DNA of 63,768 bases. It comes from Cypionkella sp. Its GTDB lineage: Bacteria; Pseudomonadota; Alphaproteobacteria; Rhodobacterales; Rhodobacteraceae. Position numbers and translations under genes: made by a program. Where the stretch lies: the NCBI GenBank assembly GCA_023255415.1, contig JALRIN010000014.1, forward strand, positions 1-63,768, in the 5' to 3' direction. Below, in pieces: positions 9,433 through 18,362 of this stretch. Under the pieces are notes generated by a model that did no database searches, was not told the DNA's origin, and saw only the letters and a list, made by a program, of their open reading frames with translations. Numbering within the stretch: position 1 is the first letter of the stretch; each line of letters begins with the position of its first letter.

Positions 9433-10020
9433 CTAGCGGCGCGCGGCGGCCAAATGGGCCCAGACCGGCTGATCGGGAATGTGCAGCCGGATGCTGTCGC
9501 CCAAGCGAAAGGCCCCGGCGCGTTCGACCCAAGCCACCACGCCGCGACGCCCCTTTGCGGCAGGCTTGAACGCCGCGCCAAAGCCCGGATACGCGGCCTC
9601 GATGCCGCGCGCAGGCAGGGTGCAGGGGCGGTTTTCCAGATCGACAACCAAGGTCGCTCCCGATGCCGCCTGCAAGCGCGACCCCGGCGGGATATGGCTG
9701 AAATCAGGAATGCCTTTGATCACCATCGAAGCCCCCAGCAGTGCGGGCGGCAGCTCTGCCAACCCCATGCGCGCCGCGATTTCGGCCAGATCTTCGGCCC
9801 CAATCAAGGAAAACTGCCGGGTATTACGAATTTCGCTGCCCTTGGGATATTGCGCCAAAACCCGACTGCACGAGGCCCGCGTCGCACCTGCGTGTTTTTC
9901 GCCCGCCACACCGTCAAGGCTGGCCACAAGCTCGGTTTGCGCGGCCGAAGCAAGGCCTGTGCCCACCAAGCCCAGCCAGGTGATGCTGCCAATGAAATCT
10001 GTGGGTTTCAAAACCGTCAT
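9433..10020 (-). CDS. MOSC domain-containing protein
   Basis: 195 residues with MOSC-domain features: NTRQFSLIGAEDLAEIA, LPPALLGASMVIKG, SGATLVVDLENRPC with the conserved Cys, and a GVVAWVERAG segment. MOSC proteins are sulfur carriers linked to molybdenum cofactor enzymes. The ATG at 10020 (MTVLKP) has AAAGGG upstream and is preferred to a 22-codon longer form reaching into the ftsH terminator. It lies after the ftsH terminator, so it is probably transcribed separately. Its partner enzyme is unknown. Confidence 0.82.
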   Translation of the reverse strand: MTVLKPTDFIGSITWLGLVGTGLASAAQTELVASLDGVAGEKHAGATRASCSRVLAQYPKGSEIRNTRQFSLIGAEDLAEIAARMGLAELPPALLGASMVIKGIPDFSHIPPGSRLQAASGATLVVDLENRPCTLPARGIEAAYPGFGAAFKPAAKGRRGVVAWVERAGAFRLGDSIRLHIPDQPVWAHLAAARR

Positions 10021-10064
10021 CGCGGGGCCCTTTCGACAAAAGCCGCCCGCAAGGCTGGCGGCAT

Positions 10065-10100
10065 TGAAAAACCCCAAGCCTTGCAAAAGGCTTGGGGTTT
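10065..10100 (-). terminator. Intrinsic terminator after ftsH
   Basis: A perfect 12-bp inverted repeat (10069-10080 against 10089-10100) around an 8-nt loop. On the minus strand the stem ends in GGGG followed by five T residues. It lies 20 bp past the ftsH stop. Confidence 0.85.
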
Positions 10101-10120
10101 AAGGTTAGTCACAGCAAGGT

Positions 10121-12025
10121 TTAGGCCGAAGGTTCGGGCGCATCTGGCACCACCTTTGGCTTGCGTGCGCGGGTTTTGGGAATAGCCACCACACCCACCC
10201 CCTTATCACCGCCCTTATCATCGTCAGGCGCATCCAAAGACTCGCCCGCGGTGATCTTGCGGATCTCTTCGCCGGTCAGGGTTTCATGCTCGAGCAAGCC
10301 TTGGGCAAGCCGTTCAAATTCAACCGATTTTTCCAGCAAAATGCGGCGGGCGGTCTCGTAGCCTTCATCGATCAGATGTTTGACTTCCTGTTCGATCATG
10401 GTCTTGGTTTCAGCCGAAACCGAAAAACCGCCGGTATTTCCCGCATAGCCCTCATGCGCCTCGGCATAGTCGATGTTGCCAACCTTATCCGACATGCCCC
10501 AGCGCAGCACCATGGCGCGCGCAAGGCTGGAGGCCTGCTGAATATCGCCCGAGGGGCCGTTCGAGACCGAGTCTTCGCCCCATTTGATGATCTCGGCGGC
10601 TTTGCCCGCCATGGTCATGGCGATGCGTTCCTTGCACTGATCCTTGTGCCAGTTCAGCCGGTCCATCTCGGGCAGGCTCATCACCATGCCCAAAGCGCCG
10701 CCGCGCGGAATGATCGTGGCCTTATAGACCGGGTCGCATTTCGGCAAAGCCATGCCCACGATCGCGTGGCCCGCCTCGTGATAGGCGGTCATTTCCTTTT
10801 GCTCTTGGGTCAGCACCATCGAACGACGCTCGGCCCCCATCATCACCTTGTCTTTCGCCTGCTCGAAATCGTGCATGGTGACAAAGCGGTGACCAACGCG
10901 CGCCGCCATCAAGGCAGCCTCGTTTACAAGGTTGGCAAGATCGGCGCCCGAAAAGCCAGGGCAGCCGCGTGCGATGATGCGCAGGTCGACATCAGGGCCC
11001 AAAGGCACTTTGCGCGCATGCACATTCAGGATCTTTTCACGGCCACGGATGTCTGGGTTTGGCACCTGAATCTGACGGTCAAACCGGCCCGGCCGCAGCA
11101 AAGCAGGGTCCAGAACATCGCGGCGGTTGGTGGCGGCCACAATGATCACGCCTTCATTGGCGTCAAAACCGTCCATCTCGACCAAAAGCTGGTTCAGCGT
11201 CTGTTCGCGCTCGTCATTGCCGCCGCCCATGCCGACACCACGCGCCCGGCCCACAGCGTCGATTTCGTCGATAAACACGATACAGGGCGCATTCTTTTTC
11301 GCCTGTTCAAACATGTCGCGCACCCGGCTTGCACCGACGCCCACGAACATCTCGACAAAGTCAGAGCCCGAAATGGTGAAGAACGGCACCCCAGCTTCGC
11401 CCGCAATAGCGCGCGCCAGCAAGGTTTTACCCGTGCCCGGAGGGCCAACAAGCAGCGCGCCTTTGGGGATCTTGCCGCCAAGACGGCTGAACTTTTGCGG
11501 GTTGCGCAGGAATTCAACGATCTCTTCCAGCTCTTCCTTGGCCTCGTCGATGCCTGCAACATCGTCAAAGGTCACACGGCCTTGCTTTTCGGTCAGCAGT
11601 TTGGCGCGGCTTTTGCCAAAGCCCATCGCCCCGCCTTTGCCGCCACCCTGCATCCGGTTCATCATGAACACCCAGATGCCAATCAAAACGATAAAGGGCA
11701 ACCAGACCGAGATCAGCGAGAAAATCCCCGACTGTTCCTGACTTTTCGCCTTCACTTCAACTTTTTTTTCAATCAGGCGATCCACCAACTTCACGTCGCG
11801 CGGCGCAATCACCGAATATTTCGTGCCATCACTGGCGGTGACCCCCAGATTTTCGCCATCCACCGTCACAGATGCAACATTGCCACTGTCGACGCGCTGG
11901 ATGAAATCAGAATAAGCCACGCTCGTCGTCGACGAGGTTGTGGCCGAGGGGTCGAGCATTTTGAACAGGGCCAAGATCAGCAGAAAAAGGACGACCCAGA
12001 ATGCGATGTTTCGTGCGTTACCCAC
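10121..12025 (-). CDS. ftsH: ATP-dependent zinc metalloprotease FtsH
   Basis: A 634-residue inner-membrane AAA+ protease. It has two membrane segments (about 6-24 and 104-123) around a periplasmic domain, then the AAA module with Walker A GPPGTGKT, Walker B IVFIDEID and the arginine-finger region LLRPGRFDR. The zinc-binding motif HEAGH follows near residue 415. It degrades membrane and regulatory proteins. It follows tilS by 82 bp, the common tilS-ftsH order. A sigma-32-like promoter lies in that gap, and a strong terminator follows the gene. Confidence 0.97.
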   Translation of the reverse strand: MGNARNIAFWVVLFLLILALFKMLDPSATTSSTTSVAYSDFIQRVDSGNVASVTVDGENLGVTASDGTKYSVIAPRDVKLVDRLIEKKVEVKAKSQEQSGIFSLISVWLPFIVLIGIWVFMMNRMQGGGKGGAMGFGKSRAKLLTEKQGRVTFDDVAGIDEAKEELEEIVEFLRNPQKFSRLGGKIPKGALLVGPPGTGKTLLARAIAGEAGVPFFTISGSDFVEMFVGVGASRVRDMFEQAKKNAPCIVFIDEIDAVGRARGVGMGGGNDEREQTLNQLLVEMDGFDANEGVIIVAATNRRDVLDPALLRPGRFDRQIQVPNPDIRGREKILNVHARKVPLGPDVDLRIIARGCPGFSGADLANLVNEAALMAARVGHRFVTMHDFEQAKDKVMMGAERRSMVLTQEQKEMTAYHEAGHAIVGMALPKCDPVYKATIIPRGGALGMVMSLPEMDRLNWHKDQCKERIAMTMAGKAAEIIKWGEDSVSNGPSGDIQQASSLARAMVLRWGMSDKVGNIDYAEAHEGYAGNTGGFSVSAETKTMIEQEVKHLIDEGYETARRILLEKSVEFERLAQGLLEHETLTGEEIRKITAGESLDAPDDDKGGDKGVGVVAIPKTRARKPKVVPDAPEPSA

Positions 12026-12081
12026 GAAGCTCTCCGTAATTATTGGCCCAATAGGCCGGATGGCCCTTTTGGCGATTGTCT

Positions 12082-12112
12082 CTAAGATAGAGATAAGTCC
12101 GCAGGGTTCAAT
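12082..12112 (-). promoter_or_regulatory. Candidate RpoH (sigma-32) promoter of ftsH
   Basis: On the minus strand ATTG, a 17-nt spacer and TCTATCTTAG fit the alphaproteobacterial heat-shock consensus CTTG-N17-CYTATNTNNG except at two C positions. It sits 57-87 bp before the ftsH ATG and overlaps the last bases of tilS. FtsH is a classic heat-shock gene, which makes the match plausible. Confidence 0.45.
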
Positions 12113-13340
12113 GCGATAAGATAGACTGATTTAGGGTTCGGACCAATTTCGCCTGCCATCCATTAAGAAAACCTGCAATCGGTGCGGCAATTAGCGCGTC
12201 TTTTCGCCAGATCGCAGGCGAGACCAGCAGCGCCTCGCGCGCAATGCCGCAGGCGCGCCAGTCTTTCAGCGCCGCCAAACCCTCGGCCCCCAGCGCGCGC
12301 AGCGTCAGATCTGGCGCATGTGGACCGATCATCTGCCAGCGATTGTCCCAGATTTGATCGGTGGGCAGGATCAGATCCTTGACCGCATTCGGCTCGCGGT
12401 AAATTCGCAAGCTGCCGGATGTAGTGCGAAAACAGCAGCCGTGCAGCGTGGCATCCGCGCCTTGGCGAATGGCCTCGGCAAGCGTCGCCATCTTTTGCGC
12501 GCGCGGCGCATAATCGCCGCCCGAATACCAGCCGATCACCGCCAGCAACAACCGGCGCTGGATCTCGGCCGGTTGGGCTGCAAAATCGTCAAGGCGCAGC
12601 TGCACCGCCCCGGCAACTTCGCTGCCGCAGACATCCCATGCAGCACCTGTTAGCGCTTGCAGCGCCTGCTGGGCACTGGCCAGATGCGCGATGGTCTCTG
12701 TGATCTGCACCGCACTCAGCCCCAAGGGTTGCAAGGCCATCAGCGCTTGGCGGGCGCGCACACGCGCAAAGCGGTCATTGTCGTTTGACGGATCGTCGAT
12801 CCAACTCACACCCGCCCGCGTCAGATAGGCGCGTAGATCAGCGCGGGTTTGGTCTAGCAGCGGGCGCTGAAACACCACCCCCGCTTCGACCCAAGCCGGT
12901 CGCATCCCCGACAGCCCGTCCAGCCCCGCCGCACGCGTCAACCCCATCAGAAATGTCTCGGCCTGATCATCGGCCGTATGGCCGATCATCACCCGCGCAA
13001 GCCCAAGGCCGCGCGCCCAATCGGCCAGCAAAGCATAGCGCGCGCGCCGGGCCTGATCTTGCAGATTTCCCACAATCGCGCCGTGATCCCAGCGCAGGGT
13101 CTGATGCGGCACCCCAAGGCCCGCGCAGATCGCGGCCACCTGTTCGGCCTCTGCGGCAGATCCCTCACGCAGCGCGTGATCCACTGTCACCGCATGACAG
13201 GCCAAGCCAAGCCCATGGCACAGATGCAACAATGCCAGCGAATCACTGCCGCCAGAGACCGCCACACCGATGCCGCCGTCCCCGATCTCAACCGCCTGCC
13301 GCAAGGCCGCGGCCAAGCGCGCATCGTCCTTTACTGGCAC
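12108..13340 (-). CDS. tilS: tRNA(Ile)-lysidine synthetase
   Basis: A 410-residue PP-loop ATPase that converts C34 of the CAU-anticodon isoleucine tRNA to lysidine, so it reads AUA. The PP-loop is GVAVSGGSDSLALLHL, followed by VTVDHALREGS and MIGHTADDQAETFLM. A longer reading to 13424 lies inside cpoB. I chose the GTG at 13340 (VPVKDDAR), which overlaps the cpoB stop by 10 bp and leaves a normal N-terminus. The start is uncertain, the identity is not. Order cpoB-tilS-ftsH suggests cotranscription from the Tol operon. Confidence 0.9.
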   Translation of the reverse strand: MPVKDDARLAAALRQAVEIGDGGIGVAVSGGSDSLALLHLCHGLGLACHAVTVDHALREGSAAEAEQVAAICAGLGVPHQTLRWDHGAIVGNLQDQARRARYALLADWARGLGLARVMIGHTADDQAETFLMGLTRAAGLDGLSGMRPAWVEAGVVFQRPLLDQTRADLRAYLTRAGVSWIDDPSNDNDRFARVRARQALMALQPLGLSAVQITETIAHLASAQQALQALTGAAWDVCGSEVAGAVQLRLDDFAAQPAEIQRRLLLAVIGWYSGGDYAPRAQKMATLAEAIRQGADATLHGCCFRTTSGSLRIYREPNAVKDLILPTDQIWDNRWQMIGPHAPDLTLRALGAEGLAALKDWRACGIAREALLVSPAIWRKDALIAAPIAGFLNGWQAKLVRTLNQSILSH

Positions 13341-14155
13341 GCAAGTCCCGACATTGCGCTTTGCGCCTCGGTTGCAGAACCCGTGCCCATAAAGCGGTTC
13401 ACCACTTCGCCCAAAGTAACGCAAGCGTCCTGCGTTTGGCCAAGTGCAGCCAGGCCCTTGCCCAATTCCAACAAGGATTGCGGCGCAAATGGGCCGTCGG
13501 GCTTGCCTGAAAACGCATCCAGATAGGACCGCGACGCCTCGGCCGTATCGCCAGCCTGGCGCAGCGCCTCGCCCCGGCTGAACTGCGCCTCTTGGGTCAG
13601 GGGCGAGCCCGGATAGGATTCGGTAAAGGTCTTAAAGAGCGCAGCGGCGCCGCGAAAGTCACCCTCAGCGAGCACCGCCTTGGCCCGGTCAAAGTCACTT
13701 TTCTCGCCAATTGCCAATTCGGGGCCAGTCTCTTGCGCGGCGGTCGCAGCAGGCGCCACACTGATGGGCGCGTTTGAAGCACTGCCCCCCAAAGGCTCGA
13801 TCACCGGCATATTGCCCGGATCGCAGCCCTCGGTCTGTTCGCACAGACGAAATTCAATATCAGCAATACGGGCGGTGCCGTCGCTGGCGACACGCGTGAC
13901 CTTTTGCTCGATCTCTTCGGTTTTGCTGGTCAGCCGAGTTAGCGCTGCCTCGATTGCATCCAGCCGCTGCAGGGCGTCGCCGCCGGCTGCGCCCGATTGC
14001 GCCGCCCCTGTCGAAATCAGCTCTGACTTCAAACCGTTGAAATCGGCCAGCAACTGGCCAAGCTCGGTTTTGACATCCGCCAAGGTCTGCGCCTTGTCCT
14101 GCGCCAACGCAGGCAATGGCAGCAGTGCCAGTGCAAAAATCAGACCCCGCATCAT
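13331..14155 (-). CDS. cpoB: Tol-Pal system protein CpoB (YbgF)
   Basis: 274 residues, periplasmic. A signal peptide (MMRGLIFALALLPLPALAQD) precedes a coiled-coil segment (about 25-95: VKTELGQLLADF, IEAALTRLTSKTEEIEQKV). The C-terminal TPR region (about 150-270) carries repeats such as FKTFTESYPGSPLTQEAQF and AEASRSYLDAFSGKPDGPFA. CpoB coordinates Tol-Pal constriction with peptidoglycan synthesis. It starts 1 bp after the first pal copy ends and overlaps tilS, the usual end of tol-pal operons. Confidence 0.88.
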   Translation of the reverse strand: MMRGLIFALALLPLPALAQDKAQTLADVKTELGQLLADFNGLKSELISTGAAQSGAAGGDALQRLDAIEAALTRLTSKTEEIEQKVTRVASDGTARIADIEFRLCEQTEGCDPGNMPVIEPLGGSASNAPISVAPAATAAQETGPELAIGEKSDFDRAKAVLAEGDFRGAAALFKTFTESYPGSPLTQEAQFSRGEALRQAGDTAEASRSYLDAFSGKPDGPFAPQSLLELGKGLAALGQTQDACVTLGEVVNRFMGTGSATEAQSAMSGLACQ

Positions 14156-14156
14156 A

Positions 14157-14657
14157 TTAAGCCCCCGCGCCCATCGACAGCACTGTCACAGCCCGCCGGT
14201 TTTTCATGTAGCACGCCTCGTCCGAGCAGATCTCGATCGGGCGTTCCTTGCCGTAACTGATGGTGCGCATCCGATTTTCGGCCACACCTTGCGATATCAA
14301 AAAGTTCTGCACCGCCGCCGCCCGGCGCGCACCCAGCGCCAAGTTGTAATCGCGTGTGCCCTGTTCGTCGGCATGGCCTTCGATGATGATAGCGTAATCG
14401 GCATTGGTTTTCAGCCAAGCGGCCTGCGCCATCAAAATGCCGCGCCCCTCGTCCGAGATCGTCGATTGGTCGACGGCAAACAGCACGCGGTCTCCAACAG
14501 ACTGGTTAAAATAGGCAATCGAATTTGGGTTCAAGGGGTCGCCCGCGGCACCAAAGCTGTCACCCGCCAAGGGGCCAGTGTTCAGCCCCGCCTTATTGCC
14601 GCAGGCCGCAAGGCCAAGTGCCGCAACAATCATCAGGGCTTTCACAACATATGACAT
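14157..14657 (-). CDS. pal: Peptidoglycan-associated lipoprotein, downstream copy
   Basis: A 166-residue outer-membrane lipoprotein with lipobox LAAC (Cys at 19). The C-terminal OmpA-like domain has IIIEGHADEQGTRDYNLALG and the peptidoglycan-binding NRRAVTVL end. It binds peptidoglycan and TolB. A second, very similar pal gene lies 40 bp upstream. The two agree over nearly all of the OmpA domain but differ in the N-terminal linker, which is shorter here. The tandem pair looks like a local duplication that has been kept. Confidence 0.92.
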   Translation of the reverse strand: MSYVVKALMIVAALGLAACGNKAGLNTGPLAGDSFGAAGDPLNPNSIAYFNQSVGDRVLFAVDQSTISDEGRGILMAQAAWLKTNADYAIIIEGHADEQGTRDYNLALGARRAAAVQNFLISQGVAENRMRTISYGKERPIEICSDEACYMKNRRAVTVLSMGAGA

Positions 14658-14697
14658 CTTTGTTTCCTTTGGTGGCGACCCCTCGGGGTGCTTGGGG

Positions 14698-15219
14698 TTA
14701 CGAGGTCATGCCAGCCGAAAGCACCGTAACCGCGCGACGGTTCTTGGCATAGCAGGCCTCTTCGGAACAGATCTCGATCGGGCGTTCTTTGCCATAGCTG
14801 ATCGTGCGCATGCGGGCCGCAGGCACGCCTTGGCTGATCAGATAGTTCTGCACGGCTGCCGCACGACGCGCGCCAAGTGCCAGGTTATATTCGCGGGTGC
14901 CCTGTTCGTCGGCATGGCCTTCGATGATGATGGCGTAATCTGGGTTAGCGGCCAGCCACTGCGCCTGGCCTGCCAGCACGCCGCGCGCTTCGTCGGTCAG
15001 GCTGGATTGATCAACCGGAAACAACACGCGGTCGCCCACCGATTGGTTGAAATAGGCGATGGATTTAGGGTTGGACGGATCGCCCAGACCATTGGTGTCA
15101 ACAAAGCCACCGTTCATGCCATTGCCGCCAGCACCACCCGCACCATAGCGATCAGGGTTGTTACAAGCCGCAAGACCAAAGGCCACGACCAGAAGCAGAG
15201 ATTTAGAAACCATAGACAT
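14698..15219 (-). CDS. pal: Peptidoglycan-associated lipoprotein, upstream copy
   Basis: 173 residues with lipobox LAAC (Cys at 19), a Gly/Asn-rich linker and an OmpA-like domain (SIAYFNQSVGDRVLF, EGHADEQGTREYNLALG, SYGKERPIEIC). It directly follows tolB, so by position it is the canonical Pal. The linker is longer and glycine-rich (GAGGAGGNGMNGG), unlike the downstream copy. Both carry paired Cys around EICSxEACY. How the two divide the work cannot be read from sequence. Confidence 0.92.
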   Translation of the reverse strand: MSMVSKSLLLVVAFGLAACNNPDRYGAGGAGGNGMNGGFVDTNGLGDPSNPKSIAYFNQSVGDRVLFPVDQSSLTDEARGVLAGQAQWLAANPDYAIIIEGHADEQGTREYNLALGARRAAAVQNYLISQGVPAARMRTISYGKERPIEICSEEACYAKNRRAVTVLSAGMTS

Positions 15220-15298
15220 ATGCTTGTCCTTCTTTTGAGCTCGATAGAGGGGTTATATCAGCTTTACGCCGCCTTGGAAATCGGCCGCGTTGCGCCGT

Positions 15299-16621
15299 TT
15301 AGGGAAGTAACGGAGACCAAGCCGGATCAGAGGCTGGCCCATCGGTTTTAATCGATTTCAGATTGCGGCCGGTGATATCAACCGACATCAACCCCGCCTG
15401 CCCGCCGGCGCCTGCGCCTTCACGGGTAAACATGATCACGCGGCCATTTGGCGCCCAAGTCGGGCCTTCATCCAAGAAAGAGGCCGACAAAAGCCGCTCT
15501 TCACTGCCATCGGTTTTCATCACGCCAATGTGAAAGCGGCCCTCGTTTTGTTTGGTAAAGGCCACCATATCGCCGCGCGGGCTCCATACCGGGGTGGAAT
15601 AGCGACCCTTGCCGTTGGAAATCCGCACCGGCTCGCCGCCGCTTGCGCTCATCAGATAGATCTGCTGGGTGCCGGAACGGTCGCTTTCAAACACGATCTG
15701 GCTGCCATCAGGGCTAAAGCAGGGCGAGGTTTCAATCGAGGGCGCATTGGTCAGCTGGCGCATTTGCCCCGATCCGATGTCCATCGAATAGATGTCGGTA
15801 TTGCCGCCCTGTTCCAGACTAAAGACCACCGACTGACCATCGGGCGAAAACCGCGGCGCAAAGGTCATGGTGCCGGGCAATTCGCCCAAGTTGCGGGTCT
15901 GCAGGCTGGCCACATCCATCAAATAGATCGCCGGAAAGCCCGAGGCATAAGAGGTATAAAGGATCCGGTCGCCGCTTGGTGAAAATCGCGGGGCAAGCAC
16001 GATCGACGAACTGTCGGTCAGATATGCCACATTGGCGCCGTCGTAATCCATCACGCCCAAGCGCTTTTGGCGTTGGTTCTTGGGGCCACTTTCGGCAACA
16101 AAAACCACCCGGCTGTCAAAATAGGGGCCCTCGCCGGTGATCCGGCTGTAGACCGCATCAGCGACCTTATGCGCCATCCGCCGCCAGCTTTGCGGGGTGC
16201 CGGCAAATTGCAAGCCATCGCCCTGCTGTTGACCCGAGGCGACATCAAACAGCCGGAACTTCACCACAATCCGGTCACCGCCCGCCTGAACCGCGCCAGT
16301 GATCAGCGCCTGCACATTGATCGCCGACCAATCGGGATAAGACACCGGCGCGTCAAACGAGGTAATATTGCTGATATAGGCCTCTTTTGGCGTATTGGCG
16401 AACAGCCCGGTTCCGGCCAAATCCTGCGCCACCACCGCCGCAATATTGCGCGCCAGATCGCTTGCGCCGCCCTCGTCGATAAAGTCGGGCACCGCTATCG
16501 GCATCGGCTCGATCACGCCATCGGTAAAGGGTGGCAGGGTCAATTCGGCCTGGGCGGGGGCTGCAATAAAGCCACCAAACCCCAGCAGCAGCGCCATGGT
16601 CACAGATTTAAAATAGGTCAT
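15299..16621 (-). CDS. tolB: Tol-Pal system translocation protein TolB
   Basis: A 440-residue periplasmic beta-propeller. A signal peptide ending APAQA-E precedes an N-terminal domain, then repeated propeller blades with the signature SPDG or SPSG (FSPSGDRILY, FSPDGQSVVFS, FSPDGSQIVFES, WSPRGDMVAFT). The ATG at 16621 has a GAGGA site; a 32-codon upstream extension to 16717 lacks a signal sequence and overlaps tolA. TolB links TolA to Pal across the periplasm. Confidence 0.96.
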   Translation of the reverse strand: MTYFKSVTMALLLGFGGFIAAPAQAELTLPPFTDGVIEPMPIAVPDFIDEGGASDLARNIAAVVAQDLAGTGLFANTPKEAYISNITSFDAPVSYPDWSAINVQALITGAVQAGGDRIVVKFRLFDVASGQQQGDGLQFAGTPQSWRRMAHKVADAVYSRITGEGPYFDSRVVFVAESGPKNQRQKRLGVMDYDGANVAYLTDSSSIVLAPRFSPSGDRILYTSYASGFPAIYLMDVASLQTRNLGELPGTMTFAPRFSPDGQSVVFSLEQGGNTDIYSMDIGSGQMRQLTNAPSIETSPCFSPDGSQIVFESDRSGTQQIYLMSASGGEPVRISNGKGRYSTPVWSPRGDMVAFTKQNEGRFHIGVMKTDGSEERLLSASFLDEGPTWAPNGRVIMFTREGAGAGGQAGLMSVDITGRNLKSIKTDGPASDPAWSPLLP

Positions 16622-16713
16622 TCTATCCTCGTGTTGCACGGGGTTTCCATTGGCCTTTGCGGGCCCAAGTCTTGCAGCTTGCAGGCGGCATTTGCAGGGG
16701 AAAAAAGCCTTGC

Positions 16714-17883
16714 TCATCGCAGCCGCATTCCGTTCGGATCAAAGGTCATGTTCAACACATCCCATTGCCCATATTTCGCAGGGTCCAGATCATAGCCCTT
16801 ATTGCCACAAAGCACGACCGCCTTGCGCGCCACCTGAAAAGCGATCTGAGCGGCAGCCTCGGTGCCGCCTGAAAAGCCGGTCATCTTGATGCTTTTGTAG
16901 TCTGGCTTGCCGTCTTGGCCCATCTCGACCCGGATCTGGATCGTGGTGTTCAGCGCATCGGTCGACATCGTGCCGGTGTTCCAGCATTTGTTGATCGCCA
17001 GATGCAGACCTTCAATCTCGGATTGGCTCATCGGCGGGCCTTCGGCAACATCCTGCGCGCCGCCGCTGTCTTCGGGCGCCGCGGCGGCTTCGGCCAAGGC
17101 GGCGGCAAGGGCTTCGGCGTCAGCCTGGGCCGCAGCATCGGCCTTAGCCTGTGCGTCGGCCTTGGCCTTGGCATCTGCCGCTGCAGTATCCGCAACAGCA
17201 GGGGTATCAACCGCCACCTCGACAGGCTTGGCAGGGCGGCTTTGCGGGCGGCGGCTGCTGGTGGGGGCAAGCTGCGGCGCATCCTTGGCCAGATTTGCCT
17301 CGGTCACCACCTGCGTTGTCGCCTCTTTTGGCGCAGCGGCTGGTTGCTTTTCTTCGACCACGGGCTGATCTGGCTGCGGCTGATCGCTGGTCTCTTGCAC
17401 GACTTTATCGGCCACTTCCGGCGTTTTGATCGGGCTTTCCACCGGCACTTTTGCCACTCGGTCAACCGGCTTGGGCTTGGCGGCTTTGTCCGTCAGCGGC
17501 ACCGGCACCGGCTGTTCGTCGGCAGCAATCGGCGCCACAACCGGCGGCGCTTCCAGCGGCTGGGGGGCTGGATCGACGGGCGCTTCAGGCGGCACATCAG
17601 GCGCAGGCGCGGGCGGTGTGGGCTTGGCTGGCGCTGGTTTTGCCGCTGCTTTGGCGGGTGCGGGCGGTTTCGCTGCAGGCTTGACCGCAGGCTTATCCGC
17701 AGGCGGCTTGTCGGTCTTGGGGGCCGCATCCATCATGGCTTGCAGATCAGACTGCGACACCATCGAGACCTGCACCGCCGTCGGAGGCGGCACTTCGCGC
17801 GGTGCAAAAAGCCAGTCCCCCAGAACAATCCAGGTGAGAACAACCGCATGGCCGATAACCGAGATGGTTTGGCTTTTGTCCAT
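16714..17883 (-). CDS. tolA: TolA-like energy-transducing protein
   Basis: 389 residues. One N-terminal membrane helix (about 8-26) is followed by a long Pro/Ala/Lys/Glu-rich periplasmic stretch (about 40-300), with an Ala-rich helical part near 220-275. A globular C-terminal domain follows (LHLAINKCWNTG, IQIRVEMGQDGKPDYKSIKM, AAQIAFQVARKAVVLC). TolA spans the periplasm and is driven by TolQR. Low complexity makes primary similarity weak, but position between tolR and tolB and the architecture are decisive. Confidence 0.88.
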   Translation of the reverse strand: MDKSQTISVIGHAVVLTWIVLGDWLFAPREVPPPTAVQVSMVSQSDLQAMMDAAPKTDKPPADKPAVKPAAKPPAPAKAAAKPAPAKPTPPAPAPDVPPEAPVDPAPQPLEAPPVVAPIAADEQPVPVPLTDKAAKPKPVDRVAKVPVESPIKTPEVADKVVQETSDQPQPDQPVVEEKQPAAAPKEATTQVVTEANLAKDAPQLAPTSSRRPQSRPAKPVEVAVDTPAVADTAAADAKAKADAQAKADAAAQADAEALAAALAEAAAAPEDSGGAQDVAEGPPMSQSEIEGLHLAINKCWNTGTMSTDALNTTIQIRVEMGQDGKPDYKSIKMTGFSGGTEAAAQIAFQVARKAVVLCGNKGYDLDPAKYGQWDVLNMTFDPNGMRLR

Positions 17884-17891
17884 GCCAGCGC

Positions 17892-18359
17892 CTAATTGCC
17901 GCCCATCGCAGCGCCACCCGTATCGGTGACAAGGCCAATATTATTGAAGCCGCCCGCCGACAGCGCGCCCATCACGGCAGCCACACGGGTATAGGGCAAG
18001 GCGCCATCGGCGCGCAAAAATACCTTGTCAGATTTGCGGGTCTCGGCAATCGCACGCAGCTTGGGGATCAGCTGATCCTCTGGCACTTCGGTGGTTTGGA
18101 TCATCACCAAGCCATCTGCAGTCAGCGAAATCGTCAAGGGCGGTTCCTGTTCGGTCGGCAGGCTGGCGGCAGCAGATTTCGGCAGCTCAAGCGGCACCCC
18201 TACCGTCAACATAGGGGCGGTCACCATAAAGATGATCAACAGCACCAGCATCACGTCGACAAAGGGCGTGATATTGATATCGGCCATCGCAGCCGAAGAT
18301 CCGCGCCGCCGTCCGCGTCGCCCGCCACCACCCGATTTTTTCGCTACCCCCGCGCCCAT
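17892..18359 (-). CDS. tolR: TolR proton-channel component
   Basis: 155 residues of the ExbD/TolR family. A basic Gly/Arg-rich cytoplasmic N-terminus leads into one membrane helix, DVMLVLLIIFMVTAPML, whose leading Asp is the proton-channel residue. A periplasmic domain follows (VFLRADGALPYTRVAAVMGAL). It forms the inner-membrane motor with TolQ, 3 bp upstream. Length and order are standard. Confidence 0.94.
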   Translation of the reverse strand: MGAGVAKKSGGGGRRGRRRGSSAAMADINITPFVDVMLVLLIIFMVTAPMLTVGVPLELPKSAAASLPTEQEPPLTISLTADGLVMIQTTEVPEDQLIPKLRAIAETRKSDKVFLRADGALPYTRVAAVMGALSAGGFNNIGLVTDTGGAAMGGN

Positions 18360-18362
18360 GGC

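Noticed and set aside
8473..10185. 570-codon plus-strand frame opposite fhs and the MOSC gene
   Set aside because: It is antisense to two clear genes and has no family resemblance; its composition is that of a shadow frame in GC-rich DNA.
10286..12085. 599-codon plus-strand frame opposite ftsH
   Set aside because: Rich in His/Gln/Arg as expected for the reverse complement of a GC-rich gene; ftsH motifs on the other strand are complete.
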